Position numbers and translations under genes: made by a program. From contig NW_003126883.1 in assembly GCF_000003605.2 (NCBI RefSeq), positions 1,508,645 through 1,542,006 of the forward strand: a stretch of 33,362 nucleotides of DNA, written 5' to 3'. The notes under the pieces are model-generated. The model had not been told where the DNA came from and ran no database searches. It was given only the letters and a program-made list of their open reading frames with translations. Source of the stretch: Saccoglossus kowalevskii. Lineage: Eukaryota; Hemichordata; Enteropneusta; Harrimaniidae. Shown here one piece after another: positions 1-11,295 of this stretch (position 1 is its first letter; each line of letters begins with the position of its first letter).

Positions 1-70
1 AGGCGGAATATTTGATATCCTGGGGGGTTGAAATGAAGCCTACCCCCCTATCTGATATTTTTTTTGCACT
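1..70. repeat. Fragment of a dispersed repeat, cut by the window edge
   Basis: The first 30 bases contain TTTGATATCCTGGGG followed by a G run. The same 15-mer occurs in reverse orientation near 4807-4822. I take both as pieces of one dispersed repeat family with G-rich and T-rich tracts. Bases 70-240 show nothing recognisable. Confidence 0.4.
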
Positions 71-239
71 CAACGATTGTTTCAATTTTTTTCAGTATTT
101 TAAGTAAAGTAGATGACTTGTATATTAGCCCTCTTTAACATCAGGAAAGGGTTTTTCTATTAGTCCACCTCCTGGATGTGTTCTCTATTCCAAACCACGA
201 TCGTCCAAACCAGGCTACTGAACAGTACACTTAACTACT

Positions 240-2140
240 TGACATTTATTTACCGACCCACCTGAAAAATTCCAGACCATTCTGGTGAAAGAGGAGAAGG
301 AGGCGTTTGCAGATATCAAACGCCTGGCTGGAGAAGAACATCAGGCTCTGGCTAATGAAAAACTAAGACAATTCCTCAAAAAATAGTGCAGGACCCCCGA
401 AAGGGCTGGAAACGCACTTCTAGCGACCCGCAAACCAAACTGCCCTTTTCAGGGCCACCACATCTTCCCAAAAGAGAACTACCGTTATTACTATGGACTC
501 TGTCCATACAATCAATAACACAAAACGCAATAAACACTTCTCACGTAAGAAACACATTGCAAGATGCAAACGAATAAAGAAACACGATGCAAAACTGGCT
601 ACTTATAAACGATTGGCTGATCAAGCTCAGTTGGTCTCAAATTTTATTCGGAATTTTCGAGTAAAATTCTAACCCCAACAGAGGTCATTGCCCTTGGCAA
701 CGGACTCAAATTTGATGCCAACCCCACCTAAGCAACCTATCACACTTTGCTCAGAGACATGTCTATGCTATCTAGGAAAATGCATATCAAATATTTAATG
801 TGCAACAAACAATCTCAACAACATCCTCTCAAAATGATTGTAATAAAACCAGTCGACAAAAGTCGTGGCATTGCAAACATGAATACAACTGACTATATAT
901 ATGAAAGCCTTCGTCAACTAAACAACAAGCAATACTATACTAAAATTAGTGGTACCGATACCATAGTTACAAGTAATTTAGTCCATAAGCTTGTTACAGA
1001 AATGTACAATCTGAAATTAATCGATTACGACACGTATACATATACAGACCTATTTAACTACAAAGTTAGAACGCTCCGGTGGTATTTACTGCCTAAAATA
1101 CACAAACCACGACCAGTATAGACCAATAATCAGTCGGTGGTTGCTCTGGTCCGACAGAGAAAATACCAGAATTGATTGACCACTTTTTAATTCCAATCGT
1201 TAAAAGGCAACATACATACATCAAAGATACTACTGATTGTATTAACAAAATCTAAAAATACAAGTATCTGAAAATAATGTCCTAGTAACCATGGATGTCA
1301 TATCAATGTATACTAATACTGTTCACGAAGAAGCGATCCGAGCAACCGCTAATGCAATGCAGTCAAATTGCAATCACAATTATAGTCCTTTGAAACCACT
1401 ACCTTTGGAATATATAATAAAAAATATTCTGAAAAGAAACACATTCAAGTTTAATAATGAATATTATACTCAAACATGTGGAGTTAGCATGGTATCACCT
1501 GAAATTACATTCCACCTACTGGAAAATCGAATGTTACTACTCAGTGTTAGATAACTTGTTATCGTTTTCGAGATGACATCTTCATGGTATTCAAAACTAC
1601 CGTACCTGAATTACACAAATTTGTTCAGGAAGCTAATATGCTTCATAACAAATACCGGCTCACATTTGAATACTCCATGACGCAAGTTACGTACCTTGAC
1701 CTTGACCTTGACCTATATAAAGAACAACGCTTCCATGATCTGACTATATTAGACGTGAAAACGCACACCAAGACAACGGAAACGTTTCAATATTTGAAAC
1801 GTAATTCTTGTTGCCCTGCATCAGTATTCAAAGGATTTATTAAAGACGAAACCATTTGGTATGCTCGAACATGTAATAATCTAAACGATTTCTACATAAA
1901 CGTAATCTATTTATTGAAAAATTGCGTGATAATGATATCGAAAAGATACTCTTCATTAATGAACAATCGTATCTCACATTTACGTGAATCAATGCATAAT
2001 AATGAAGGGCAAACAATATTCACAACTACATTAAACCCTTATATACAAGGGTCTAAGCTCAAAAGAGCCCTACTGGTACTTAATTCGGAATGATCAGTTT
2101 GTAGGCAAAGGTTCGTGTCGTGGAGTAGGAGAGACTAAGA
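240..2140 (+). pseudogene. Penelope-like retroelement reverse transcriptase relic
   Basis: Broken coding remnants in at least three frames run in the order expected of a Penelope-like element. An N-terminal region with PTEV and LLRDM-type motifs lies at about 600-800. The finger segment at about 840-1120 ends in LPKIHKPRP. A shifted segment follows with CSGPTEK, PIVK and YIKDTTD (1134-1255), typical of Penelope-type transcriptases. Motif A appears as MDVISMYTN (1291-1317) and the catalytic motif as YRFRDDIF (1560-1583), keeping both aspartates. The downstream connector has THTKTTETFQYL and YARTCNNLNDF (about 1755-1900) and WYLIRNDQFVG (about 2071-2104). The GIY-YIG endonuclease normally found C-terminally is not visible; the sequence runs straight into the neighbouring LTR-like repeat. 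Stops near 1119 and 1254 and several frame changes make it a dead copy. Confidence 0.88.
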
Positions 2141-2218
2141 CGAGGCGTGCCTAGTTTGAACACAAAGCAGCAACTGACTTAATCGTTAAAACTAAGCATC
2201 TATATACTGTTACATGTC

Positions 2219-2346
2219 AATATTTGGGTAAACAGAAATTGTAGAGTAGCAGGATGTTCCATAATACTCGAGTCGTAAAGAATACATATGGTTAGCCATC
2301 CGTTCTTCTTATCTATGCCGTCAAAGACATGACACATTTTCCGACA
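2219..2346 (-). repeat. LTR-like direct repeat, left copy
   Basis: This 128-bp block is repeated in the same orientation at 3957-4084 with few mismatches. On the minus strand it begins TGTCGGAAAA, in keeping with an LTR that starts with TG. It flanks a gag relic on that strand, so I read it as part of the 3' LTR of a deleted BEL/Pao-type element. Shared sequence stops at 2219, so the inner LTR end is not defined. Confidence 0.6.
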
Positions 2347-2692
2347 CTCCGGGCTGGCCGGTTGAGCAGATAGATAATCGAATTAATAGTTAAAAGAATA
2401 AGGTTATAAACAGAAATATAAAAAATGTATTGACACAATATGAGTTAACGAAAAATGTGACGCGGCGCGAATACTCTAATTGAACGAATAGCACAACTTA
2501 AAAGATTGCAATTTGAATATTACGTACAATTACGAATATTAAAAACACAATACTATAAAACATGAACATAAGTCTACGATAACATATCAGGTTATTCTAC
2601 AATGAAATTTGGATTTGCAGTCATGTACATTATGGTGTCCTAAGCAGTTGAAACACAATCTGTCTCTTTTCACAAATGCATTACGTGTATCA

Positions 2693-3600
2693 TTACGTGG
2701 GGGTACTTGCTTGTCTGGCTTGAATTTCCTTGTGGACCGCTTCCTTTAACTTGAATTCGTGTATTGACCACGCTGTGTTGCCATGCTCGCGGGATATCTG
2801 AGTTTTGACGTTTGCCGGTAATTTCTCAAAAATAACTGGCACAAGTAAATTATCATACGAATCTTCACTTTCACCCATGTGAGTTTGAAGATTGTCATAA
2901 GAGTTGGTCGTGCTGGATTACGTATTATCTGGTGGCGGTAGTTCCAACAATGCCTTCAAGTTCGTGTAGCTTGAAATAATTTTGTGTGGCTGACCATACC
3001 GTTGTTTCAAGGTGGCTAGCGCTTCGGAATAGTTAGCGGAATTGGTTAACTGGAGGCCCTCGATTGTTCGCGCTGCTTCACCGCCTAGTTGAGCAATCAA
3101 GTATTGGAATTTCTTGACGTCTTCTAGGTTAGGGTTCTTATCTACTGATAATGTGAATGCTTCAAAGAACGTAGTCCTTTTTAGAACGCTACCTTCAAAT
3201 ATCGGCAACTGCAATTTGGGGAGGTTGACCGTCCGTCTTGTTGTAGATGATGTAATGTAGGCATCATGCGTTGAGCTTGCATCAGGTATCGATCTCTGCT
3301 GAGTGTTTTTCTCTATGAAGTTTTCGTAACGTACCACATGTTCGTTGATAATTATAGCATAATCGTCCGCTTCTTCAAAGTACCGTGCGTATTCGTCTTT
3401 CGTCAAGTATTATTTCGTCGCATTCCTGGATGGTTTCTATGCGTTTCTTGATGTCTCGAATTGTTGTCACCATTACGTTTTTCTTTTCTCATAATCTCTT
3501 CAGCCTTGAGTTGCTTGGTCATTTGGTCTGTGTTGTCCTTCCATTTCTTGTAAGCCTATTGGATTTCTGTCTGTTGAGTTACACGATCGGTAGGCATATC
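2693..3600 (-). pseudogene. BEL/Pao-type retrotransposon gag relic
   Basis: On the minus strand a charged, probably coiled-coil N-terminal part (about 3590-3400) leads into a 162-residue open segment (3406-2918). That segment has the gag (DUF1759-like) signature: LPKLQLPIFEGS, then a KFQYLIAQLGGEAARTIEGL stretch, then LKQRYGQPHKII. A second segment (2878-2693) continues in another frame with SEDSYDNLLVPVIFEKLP, matching the usual next part of this gag. A stop or frame change lies between them at about 2880-2918. No protease, reverse transcriptase or integrase follows, so this is an internally deleted copy between the two 128-bp repeats. It produces no full gag as it stands. Confidence 0.85.
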
Positions 3601-3670
3601 GAAGGTGTCTGTCTTAGTCTTGACTGGGAACTCACGATCCTGTATCGGCACCAAAAATGTAGGGAAAGTT

Positions 3671-3957
3671 TCGGGTCATGAAGAAAGGAAAAGACTTTTT
3701 GAAGATTGTGATCTTAATTCTAATTTACCAGACAATTTTTTTCTTGAGGTAATGAAAAATGCAAAAGCTCTTTCACTATACCTTAAAGATACTATCTATA
3801 AATCCCCTGTTTTTATTTTTTGGATATTTCTTTAGTATTTATCTTTTAAATGTTTTGTTTGTTTGTTTGTTTGTTTGTTTATTCTTGTCTTGTTATTCTC
3901 TTTACCTTACTAAATCCTCTGATAATTTAGTTGTGTAATAAAGTTATTATTATTATA
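3671..3957 (+). mobile_element. Retroposon 3' end with TTATTATTA tail
   Basis: The segment ends in TGTAATAAAGTTATTATTATTA, a tail seen again in reverse near 31741-31765. Ahead of it is a (GTTT)n run (about 3848-3880). Before that is an open stretch reading LPDNFFLEVMKNAKAL, which could be the very end of a non-LTR retrotransposon protein. It ends exactly where the right LTR-like repeat begins, suggesting insertion into that LTR. The 5' limit is a guess. Confidence 0.5.
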
Positions 3958-4084
3958 ATATTTGTGTAAACAGAAATTGTAGGGTAGCAGGATGTTGCAT
4001 AATACTTAAGTCGTAAAGAATACATATGGTTAGCCATTCGTTCTTCTTATCTATGCCGCCAAAGACATAACATATTTTCCGACA
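3957..4084 (-). repeat. LTR-like direct repeat, right copy
   Basis: This is the partner of 2219-2346. Its outer edge (4084 on the plus strand, TGTCGG on the minus strand) would be the start of the 5' LTR of the minus-strand BEL-like relic. Its inner part is replaced by the retroposon tail at 3957. Confidence 0.6.
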
Positions 4085-4690
4085 CAGTTACTCGGTAACA
4101 TTTTTCCAAATCCTCCGCTTATTGCATTTTGTAGAAATACTAACTTGAAAGATAAACTTATAAGTTCTACACTAGGTACTGACAAACTCGTGAAAAACGA
4201 CACACCAGACGACGAAGAATTACTTTCCATTTTAACTAAATCGTACAATGAAAGTAATAACGGCGAACATTCTGAAAGCTAAATAAATCGAACGATTCGG
4301 TCAGGTACTGTTTCGACTGATGAAGGGTTCAACAAAAAATCCGAAAGAGCTCCATCACACTTGTGAATAGTCCAAAATACGGATAAATTTGAGTGCTGTA
4401 TCGACATAGGATTTCTTCGTATTCAGTTTCGTATTCAAATATTGTTTCCGTGTTTACTTCTATCGGGATCACACTTGAAATATTTTGTAACGCGGAATAA
4501 TACGTCTGTTACGTATTTAGTTAGCTAATGCAATACTGCCTTCAGTTGGTGAGATGTTCGTCAATCCACCATCGATAATAAATGCATTGTTAGAGACAGT
4601 TTATACATATTGTTGTTTATATAAATTGTTGAGGCAAATGATCAATAAAAGTTATTCTTTAAAAAAATATTTGTTGTCCTGTCTTTTCTT
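4085..4690. other. Intergenic, nothing recognised
   Basis: The short open stretches here show no domain, codon pattern or splice context that I can defend. There is no tRNA-like or hairpin-rich segment. Confidence 0.5.
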
Positions 4691-4835
4691 GATTTTGTTC
4701 AGGGGGCTGAAGTTTCAGATTTGTTTTTACATGCATAAAGTGTAGGATTTTTTTTTCCAAGCATTGTCATAGAATTTTTGTTTTTACAAAATCTTCCTGG
4801 CCCGCCCCAGGATATCAAATGGTCCGCCCCTAAAA
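4690..4835. repeat. Dispersed repeat fragment with T-rich tracts
   Basis: Repeated runs of the form AATTTTTG or GATTTTTTTTTCC end in CCAGGATATCAAATGGTCCGCCCC. On the minus strand this reads GGGGCGGACC and then TTTGATATCCTGGGG, matching the sequence at the left window edge. The layout of poly-T blocks ending in a GC-rich terminus fits an interspersed repeat, which I cannot name with certainty. Confidence 0.45.
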
Positions 4836-5917
4836 CGTCTAACGTCTGAGCAATTGGGGATTTGTTAAAGCATGAAAGCAAAATCACATGTTCAAGTTAT
4901 TCAATCAATGTGTATACCGTTCATATATTACTTGTGAGCAAATGACAAAGTGTTCAATACAATCTTGCGTTCAGACAAATAATGTCCATTGAAAACAGCT
5001 GTGTAGCAAAAAACTCTAATATTACTCTAATACATCGCCCATGATTGTACACGTTGTCGTATGTTTACTGCAAGTCTATTGTCAGTTCACTCCATAGCCG
5101 TTACCAGTACTAAAAATCCTCGCTTTCTATATCAAATACACACTAATGTGCCACCGGGAATATTACGTAATACCGGCAATAGGTATAGTACATAAACTAA
5201 ATATAAATATATTTAAATGAATCTACATACGGTGGTGAACTGTATTATCCGTTATAACTGATCGATATTTCTGAAGTATTTATTTGAAACGCACGTTAAC
5301 ATTTCAACCACAATTTTGTTATTACAACTATTTACGAACACTGATCGACAAACAGGATTTAGCATATCCGACCTGGCTTTTTACTGTATCCAAAACGAGT
5401 AATAAACGTAAATTACGGCAGTTTGTAAGTGGAAAATTGATCAGCGCGAACTACCGAATCGCATTTGGTATGCAATGTTATGACTTTGTATCCATTTTCA
5501 CTCAGATATATCATCAATGGCTCTGGTAGATCCAAGACGCACATACACATACCAGGGACAGAGTTATTTTGATTCAGATTAATTTGACATTTTTCGTTAA
5601 GAAAATAATTTACTAAACGGCACAAGCAGTCACGATTAACAAAATTACATTTGTATTTATAAATTGAGCGTATGCAATATCAAGTTTATCCCATCAATCA
5701 TGATGTGTTTCACAAATTACACCAAAAACACGCGTTCTTGTGTGTCTTTCACGGGATTCTCGCACTGCACGCACGACCCAACTAGTCTCAAAGGACATAA
5801 CAACATCTGTTGTTAATTATTCTGTATTTCCCAAAAGCACAATATATCGTGAAACTATTGAAAGGTGAATACGACGTGGTATGCCATGACTGTCTTATAC
5901 TCATTTTTTTCCATTCC
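4836..5917. other. Intergenic, nothing recognised
   Basis: This stretch is AT-rich. Open stretches of 70-95 codons on both strands lack any recognisable motif. Confidence 0.5.
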
Positions 5918-6001
5918 ATGATAGGCATTCAACAGGACATGGTAGGTATTCGCCATTACATAATAAGCATTCACAATTACATGGTAGGCATTCTGCACGA
6001 G
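5918..6001 (-). repeat. Four inverted units of the 21-bp minisatellite
   Basis: Four consecutive 21-bp units, each starting ATGATAGGCATT or a close variant (ATGGTAGGTATT, ATAATAAGCATT, ATGGTAGGCATT), are the reverse complement of the unit that builds the large array at 6781-8085. They lie about 780 bp to its left in opposite orientation. Confidence 0.9.
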
Positions 6002-6780
6002 TATTTCGTTATTCTATTTTCAGTGTATACCGAAATCCAGGCTAGTCCATATTTCAGGTTAGTGTGCATAATGAAGAGTCTTGAGGCCACAAATTGAAAG
6101 TATGGTACGATATGGTACAAGGGCGCGAGACTACGTGATTACCATCGAGCACGTCTAATCCCGAAAGCTCTAGTCAAATTGTGTAAAACAAGGAATGTTT
6201 ATTTACGCCTGTGTGCCAGAGCCTGTTTATTTTTTTTATTTTCACTGATAAGAAATAATACTGAACATAGATCATTGTTTTTAATAATTGTATGTACCAT
6301 CTCTGTCTTGCATTGATCAATGAGCGTTTCAGAATTTCTGTTGTTATATTTCGTAACCTGGTTATGACATAGTATATAATATCAATATCAGGTTTAGGAT
6401 TGGGCCGGGGATGGGGTCCGTTTTTTTCTAATTTCAAAGTATTTACCCGAGTTTTAGTACTTTTATTGATGAGCCCGAGTGCTGAGTAGATCCAACCTAT
6501 AACTGAATCAATTTAGTGATAATTTGGTCTCTGATGGGAAATACAAAAACACTACTTATCCTATAATGGGATATGGTTTTTGAGGTGAAAATGGTCTCTG
6601 ATGGGGTCTGGGAATTTACTTCCCGGCTGCACACCCCCACCAAAACAAGAGACCAGTGACCCCTCGGGGTCATGCATCCTTGTACAGTCCTTGCACAGAC
6701 GTATTGTATAGGTTAACCCCAGCAGATTTTCCTTGCCACAAACCTGGTAGCCAAAAAACAATGTAAACGAATCCATTACG
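6002..6780. other. Spacer between inverted and main minisatellite
   Basis: There is no gene here. The phrase GGTCTCTGATGGG occurs twice (about 6525 and 6591). The block 6500-6720, with GGGGTCTGGGAATTTA and CACCCCCACC, looks like part of a dispersed repeat. It is loosely reminiscent of the intronic repeat pair at 23.3 and 28.9 kb, but I did not establish homology. Confidence 0.4.
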
Positions 6781-8085
6781 TCTATCATGTCATGGATAAT
6801 GCCTATCATGTCGTGACAAATGCCTATCATGCTGTGTCGAATGCCTATCATGTCGTGGCAAATGCATATCATGTCGTGGCAAATGCCTTTCATGTCGTGG
6901 CGAATGCCTATCATGTTATGGTGAATAAGTACCATGCCGTGGTGAATGCCTATTATATTGTGGAAAATGAGTGCAATGTGACGGCGAATGCCTAACATGC
7001 TGTTGTGAATGCCTATCACGTCATAGCGAATGCCTATCACGTCATAGCGAATGCCTATCATGTCACGGCGAATGCCTATTACGTCTTGGCAAATGTCTAT
7101 CATGCCTATCACGTCATAGCGAATGCCCATCACGTCATGGTGAATGCCTATCATGTCGTGGTGAATGCCTATCATGTTGTGGCGAATGCCTATCACGTCA
7201 TGGCGAATGCCTATCATGCCATGGCGAATAGCTATCATGTAATGGTGAATGCCTATCACATTGTGGTGAATTCGTATCATGCCGTAGCGAATGCCTATCA
7301 TGATGTTGTGTATGCCTATCATGTCATAGAGAATGCCTATCACATTGCGGCTAATGTATATCATGTCATGGCGAATGAGTAACATGTCTTGGCGAATGCC
7401 TAACATGCCAAGGTGAATGCCTATAACGATGTGCAATCAAGTACCATGTCATGGCAAATGCCTAACATGCCGTGGCTAATGCCCATCACTTTGTGGCGAA
7501 TGCATATCATGTCATTGCGAATGCCTATCATGTTGTGGCAAATGTCTATCATGCCGTGGTGAATACCTACCATGTTGTGGCGAATACCTATCATGTCATG
7601 TTGAATGCCTATCACATTGTTCCGAATGCCTATCATTCTGTGGCGGTTGCCTATCATGTCGAGGCGAATGCTTATCACATTGTTCTGAATGCCTATCATG
7701 TCGTGGCAAATGCCTATCATGTGGCGAATGCCTATCATGTCATGGCGAATGCCTATAATGTGGCAATTAAGTATCATGTCGTGGCAAATGCCTAACATGC
7801 CATTGCGAATGCCTATCTTGTTGTAGTGAATGTCTATCAAGTCATGGCAAAAGTTTATCACGTCATGGCAAATACCTATTATGTGGTGGCAAATACCGAT
7901 CATGCCGTGGCGAATGCTTACCATGTCATTGTAGCAAATGCCTATCATGTCGTGGTAAATGCCTATCATGTTGTGGCAAATGCCTATCATGCCGTGGCGA
8001 ATGCATATCATGTTGTGGCGAATGCCTATCATGTCGTGGCGAATGCCTATCATGTCGTCGCAAATACCTACATGTCGTAGCGAAA
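6781..8085 (+). repeat. Large 21-bp minisatellite array
   Basis: Roughly 62 imperfect tandem copies of a 21-bp unit close to AATGCCTATCATGTCGTGGCG fill this block. Because 21 is a multiple of three, most units keep frame. The array stays open for long stretches in several frames: plus-strand NAYHVVA heptads, a second plus frame with ECLSRHG-type heptads, and minus-strand MIGIRHD heptads (open 6561-7436 and 7421-8053). Substitutions fall in all codon positions, and some units gain or lose bases (for example near 7100 and 7715). No start context, signal peptide or flanking domain supports translation. I treat it as non-coding. Confidence 0.95.
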
Positions 8086-9220
8086 CAATATTTACCTATC
8101 CAATCCATAGTTCTTCTCATATAGAAGACGAAAGCATTGAACTTACAATATCCCATATTAACGGGACAACATTAATTCCGAATATTAGTAGTATTATCTT
8201 GTCCGCTCTGATCGTTTCTCTAAAATTCTTAAAATTATATTATTATCAAAATGCAGTGAGTAATGTTCAAATAAATATCATTATTGTTTCAAGCAATGCG
8301 ATATTTGAATCCAAAGATTCATGAACTTGAGTTTAATCGGTTATCCGTCACATAAAGAAATGAATGGAGGCCGCTGCAAATATCAATGTAGTACACAACT
8401 GCCGACGCTGGCTCTATCAATTACACTTTCCACACGCTTCGTTACAGAGTAACAATATCATCATACCTTCAGGTTTGTTTAGGGTAACTTCCGGTTTCCT
8501 TCTTTTCTCGGGAAATCAAAAAAGTCGTCATTCGGTTCAAGTTGTATCACTTCTTCAACGAGTATGCCGCCTGCCCACACACTCCCAATAGTAGAATTCA
8601 ATCATGGATGAGCCTGCGCACGAGTTACCAGTTACTTGAATACGCAAAATACATTAATGTCCACCGTCGCTTACAAAAGTGATCTCAAAATATTTGCAAA
8701 GAAGTAGCAAACTTATTTATTGTTCAATATGTTTTCATATTGTATTTATTGTATTAATTAAATTTCTAAATAACAATTGAATGGTTATGTATTATTAGAG
8801 GCTTAGAGGAGCTCGTTTAAATTATACGCAAATTCGTACGGGTGCGTGGTAATCACCGTATTAGAATTCAATGCTTCACCAATAGCATAAGAACTGTAAA
8901 GACATTGAATTCAATAATTAGATCACAGGGAATCAATGTCTGTTTAGCGCAGCGTCATCCAGCTTACTAACTCGAACATTGATAACAACACCGTGCATGT
9001 TTAATTACATCGGTTATTAAACTTGTGACAGGTACGCACACTCGCAAAATACTAATATTGGTGAATTTGTCGCTACATGCACAGTATGACTTGCTGACAA
9101 GTATGACGTGTGTGAGCATTTATTCCAATAAATATACTGCATACGGGCAGTAATAAGTAGTGTGTACATTATAGATGCATACCATAGACGGCATACTAAA
9201 GTGTCCCGTATATAATCGGA
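8086..9220. other. Intergenic, nothing recognised
   Basis: No domain, RNA gene or repeat stands out. Short open stretches at about 8100-8590 are unsupported. Confidence 0.5.
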
Positions 9221-9690
9221 TGTTTTAGGTTGAAACATTGCATGTGTGTTTTCTGAAATGCCTCAAAATAAAACAGTTTTTTTTAGTTACACTGTTGAAA
9301 TTGTGTACACGTCGTATACATAAACACTTATAAAACATGCATAGTCGAGTGTTTTACCTTGAAACATTACATGTGTGTTTGTTTTAGGAAGTGTTTTATG
9401 ATAAACAATCTGTAAGAAAAGTGTTTTAGTTACACTGATGACAGTGTGAACATGTCGTATACATAAACACTTAGAAAGCATGCATAGTCGAGTGTTTTAC
9501 CTTCAAACATTACATGTGTGTTTGTTTTAGAAAGTGCTTCACGATAAATCAATTTAACAATTTGGAAAAAGAGTGTTTTAGTGTTTTACTCTCATAAACA
9601 AAAGGAGACTAACACTTTGTAAAATATTTATAGTCCGGTGTTTCGGGTTGAAAGATTGTTAGTGATGTTGATGCCTGGAGTGTTTCAAAT
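9221..9690 (+). repeat. Diverged tandem repeat, about four units of 130-145 bp
   Basis: Units begin at about 9221, 9350, 9493 and 9639 with TGTTTTAGGTTGAAACATT or close variants. They share ACATGTGTGTTTGTTTTAG, TTAGTTACACTG and CGTATACATAAACACTTA blocks, and junctions marked ATGCATAGTCGAG. The last unit is partial and diverged. Spacing of 129, 143 and 146 bases shows indels between copies. Confidence 0.85.
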
Positions 9691-10080
9691 TGAACATTGT
9701 TCGGGACAAATCACATGTTTAAACCACATGTGAGAATACTCAGATGTGATTGGAACTACAACTACCGTTCACCAAATGCGGATTAATAACATCCATTAGG
9801 TCACGAGGTACTTATATTATGTCTAGTTGTACTTAGGTTGGTAAGACCATATAGGTTGGTGCTTGACATAACATTATTTTCTGGAGGTAATCTCATTGTG
9901 CGTTGAAATTGAATTACGTCACTTTCGGTGATTGTCTAGTTGGCATATATAGCATAATGCTTACGCACGAGTCCCCAGATTTTTCACTCAATTTTGTTAA
10001 TACTGCTTGCATAAAGTTGGATGCATTAGCCCACAAATGTTCTTTCATTAAACACTTTAAATACACATTTATGTCACCGT
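9691..10080. other. Intergenic, nothing recognised
   Basis: I see no gene, RNA or strong repeat here. Confidence 0.4.
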
Positions 10081-10315
10081 AAAACACTCAGTGTTTTATT
10101 TTGAAAAAGTGTTTTTTTGTTTGTTTACAATGTGCTTAGTTTTCATCAAAAAGTGTTTCAATGACTCCCTGAAACACTTTTCTAAAAATACTAAAACACT
10201 CCTGTTTTGATAGAAAATACAAGTGTGTTATTATATAATACACATGTTTTTAATCACAACAGTGTGTTTTCAATTAAAACGGTGTGTTTTAATGAAAAAC
10301 ATGAAAATGCTTTCA
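10081..10315. repeat. GTGTTTT/AAAACAC-rich block
   Basis: Dense copies of GTGTTTT and its complement AAAACAC occur in both orientations, for example AAAACACTCAGTGTTTTA and AAGTGTTTCA ... TGAAACACTTTT. These can pair as hairpins. The motif is shared with the tandem array at 9.2-9.7 kb, so the two blocks may be parts of one repeat family. The rest of 10316-11180 shows nothing. Confidence 0.5.
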
Positions 10316-11178
10316 AGATTTAGTGTATATGGACAATAGCAAGTAGAATACACCAACATCAGATTGTATTTAGGTTATTGTCGAATACGCAGCCACATTA
10401 GGTTGCGTAAATTTTCACATGTAAGACAATCATAAACAAAATTCTTTATGTTAAATCACTAACCGACTGTATATCTTCCTAAACCATTAAGTGATAAAAA
10501 TAGGGTGAACACTAATGTCTTTATTTGGAATTGAATGAATTCATATTTTGGAATAGTTTGATAGAGGGAAATCTCACGCAATCAGAGCATTTCAGGTCAA
10601 ATGAGTTGATTGTTTGTAAAACGAGTCTCAATAAATTGCAGTAACAGTATACACACAGCAGAGTAAATACTATTTTAATTAAAGTAAACACGAAATGGGG
10701 AAAGTGTGCCGGATATGGTTTTGATTGAGCAGGGTATCGACACGGAGATGAACAGAATGGAAATGCAAAAATGACTAACACTTATTTCATTGCCTAATTA
10801 AACAAGTAAAAGAAAGAAAGAAAATCCTTCATAAACAATCCAAATCATAACTGGGAGCTCTGACTGTTTCTTACAATATCACGTGATACAAATGTATTGT
10901 GCTAAGTGCGTCTATACAATGGCCGTTGCGACCCAACGGCGTCGAATGCAAAACCGTTCAAATTGTCGTCGAAATAGTGTATAACAATTTATAAACAATT
11001 TGTTGATTTTCATGTGATATTAACAACATGACATCTGCATGACAGTCGTTCAATATATATTATTGAAATACATATTCACTTTGCCATTTTTCAAAGCATA
11101 CACTAAAAATGCGATATTTGTCAAATTTATCGAAATTTTATTTTATGATAGCAAACAAAATCCCACTTCAGCTTGATC

Positions 11179-11199
11179 GATATATATATATATATATAA
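11179..11199. repeat. (TA)n run upstream of the first coding exon
   Basis: A short alternating TA run lies about 60 bases before the proposed start codon. It could double as a TATA-like element, but a bare microsatellite is equally likely. Confidence 0.5.
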
Positions 11200-11258
11200 T
11201 TGTCCAAATAACTATTATGTTTTCTTAACAAAGCAGAAGTGCCCCCTAAAGAAGAGTA

Positions 11259-11295
11259 ATGGACTTTATTGACTCTGCGTTGTGGGCTTCTGTTG
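11259..11295 (+). CDS. Exon 1: start codon and first half of signal peptide
   Basis: The ATG has G at -3 and G at +4. It encodes [12 protein letters not shown] and then a phase-1 donor (G|GTAAGT). Joined to exon 2 it gives a textbook signal peptide. No other upstream ATG exon joins the kringle exon as neatly, and this is why I chose this start. Confidence 0.75.

Noticed and set aside
6561-8053. Long minus-strand open segments of MIGIRHD heptads as a repeat protein
   Set aside because: They arise from a 21-bp tandem unit without stops. Other frames on both strands are equally open, and no start context or flanking domain supports a gene. Kept only as a finding to test.
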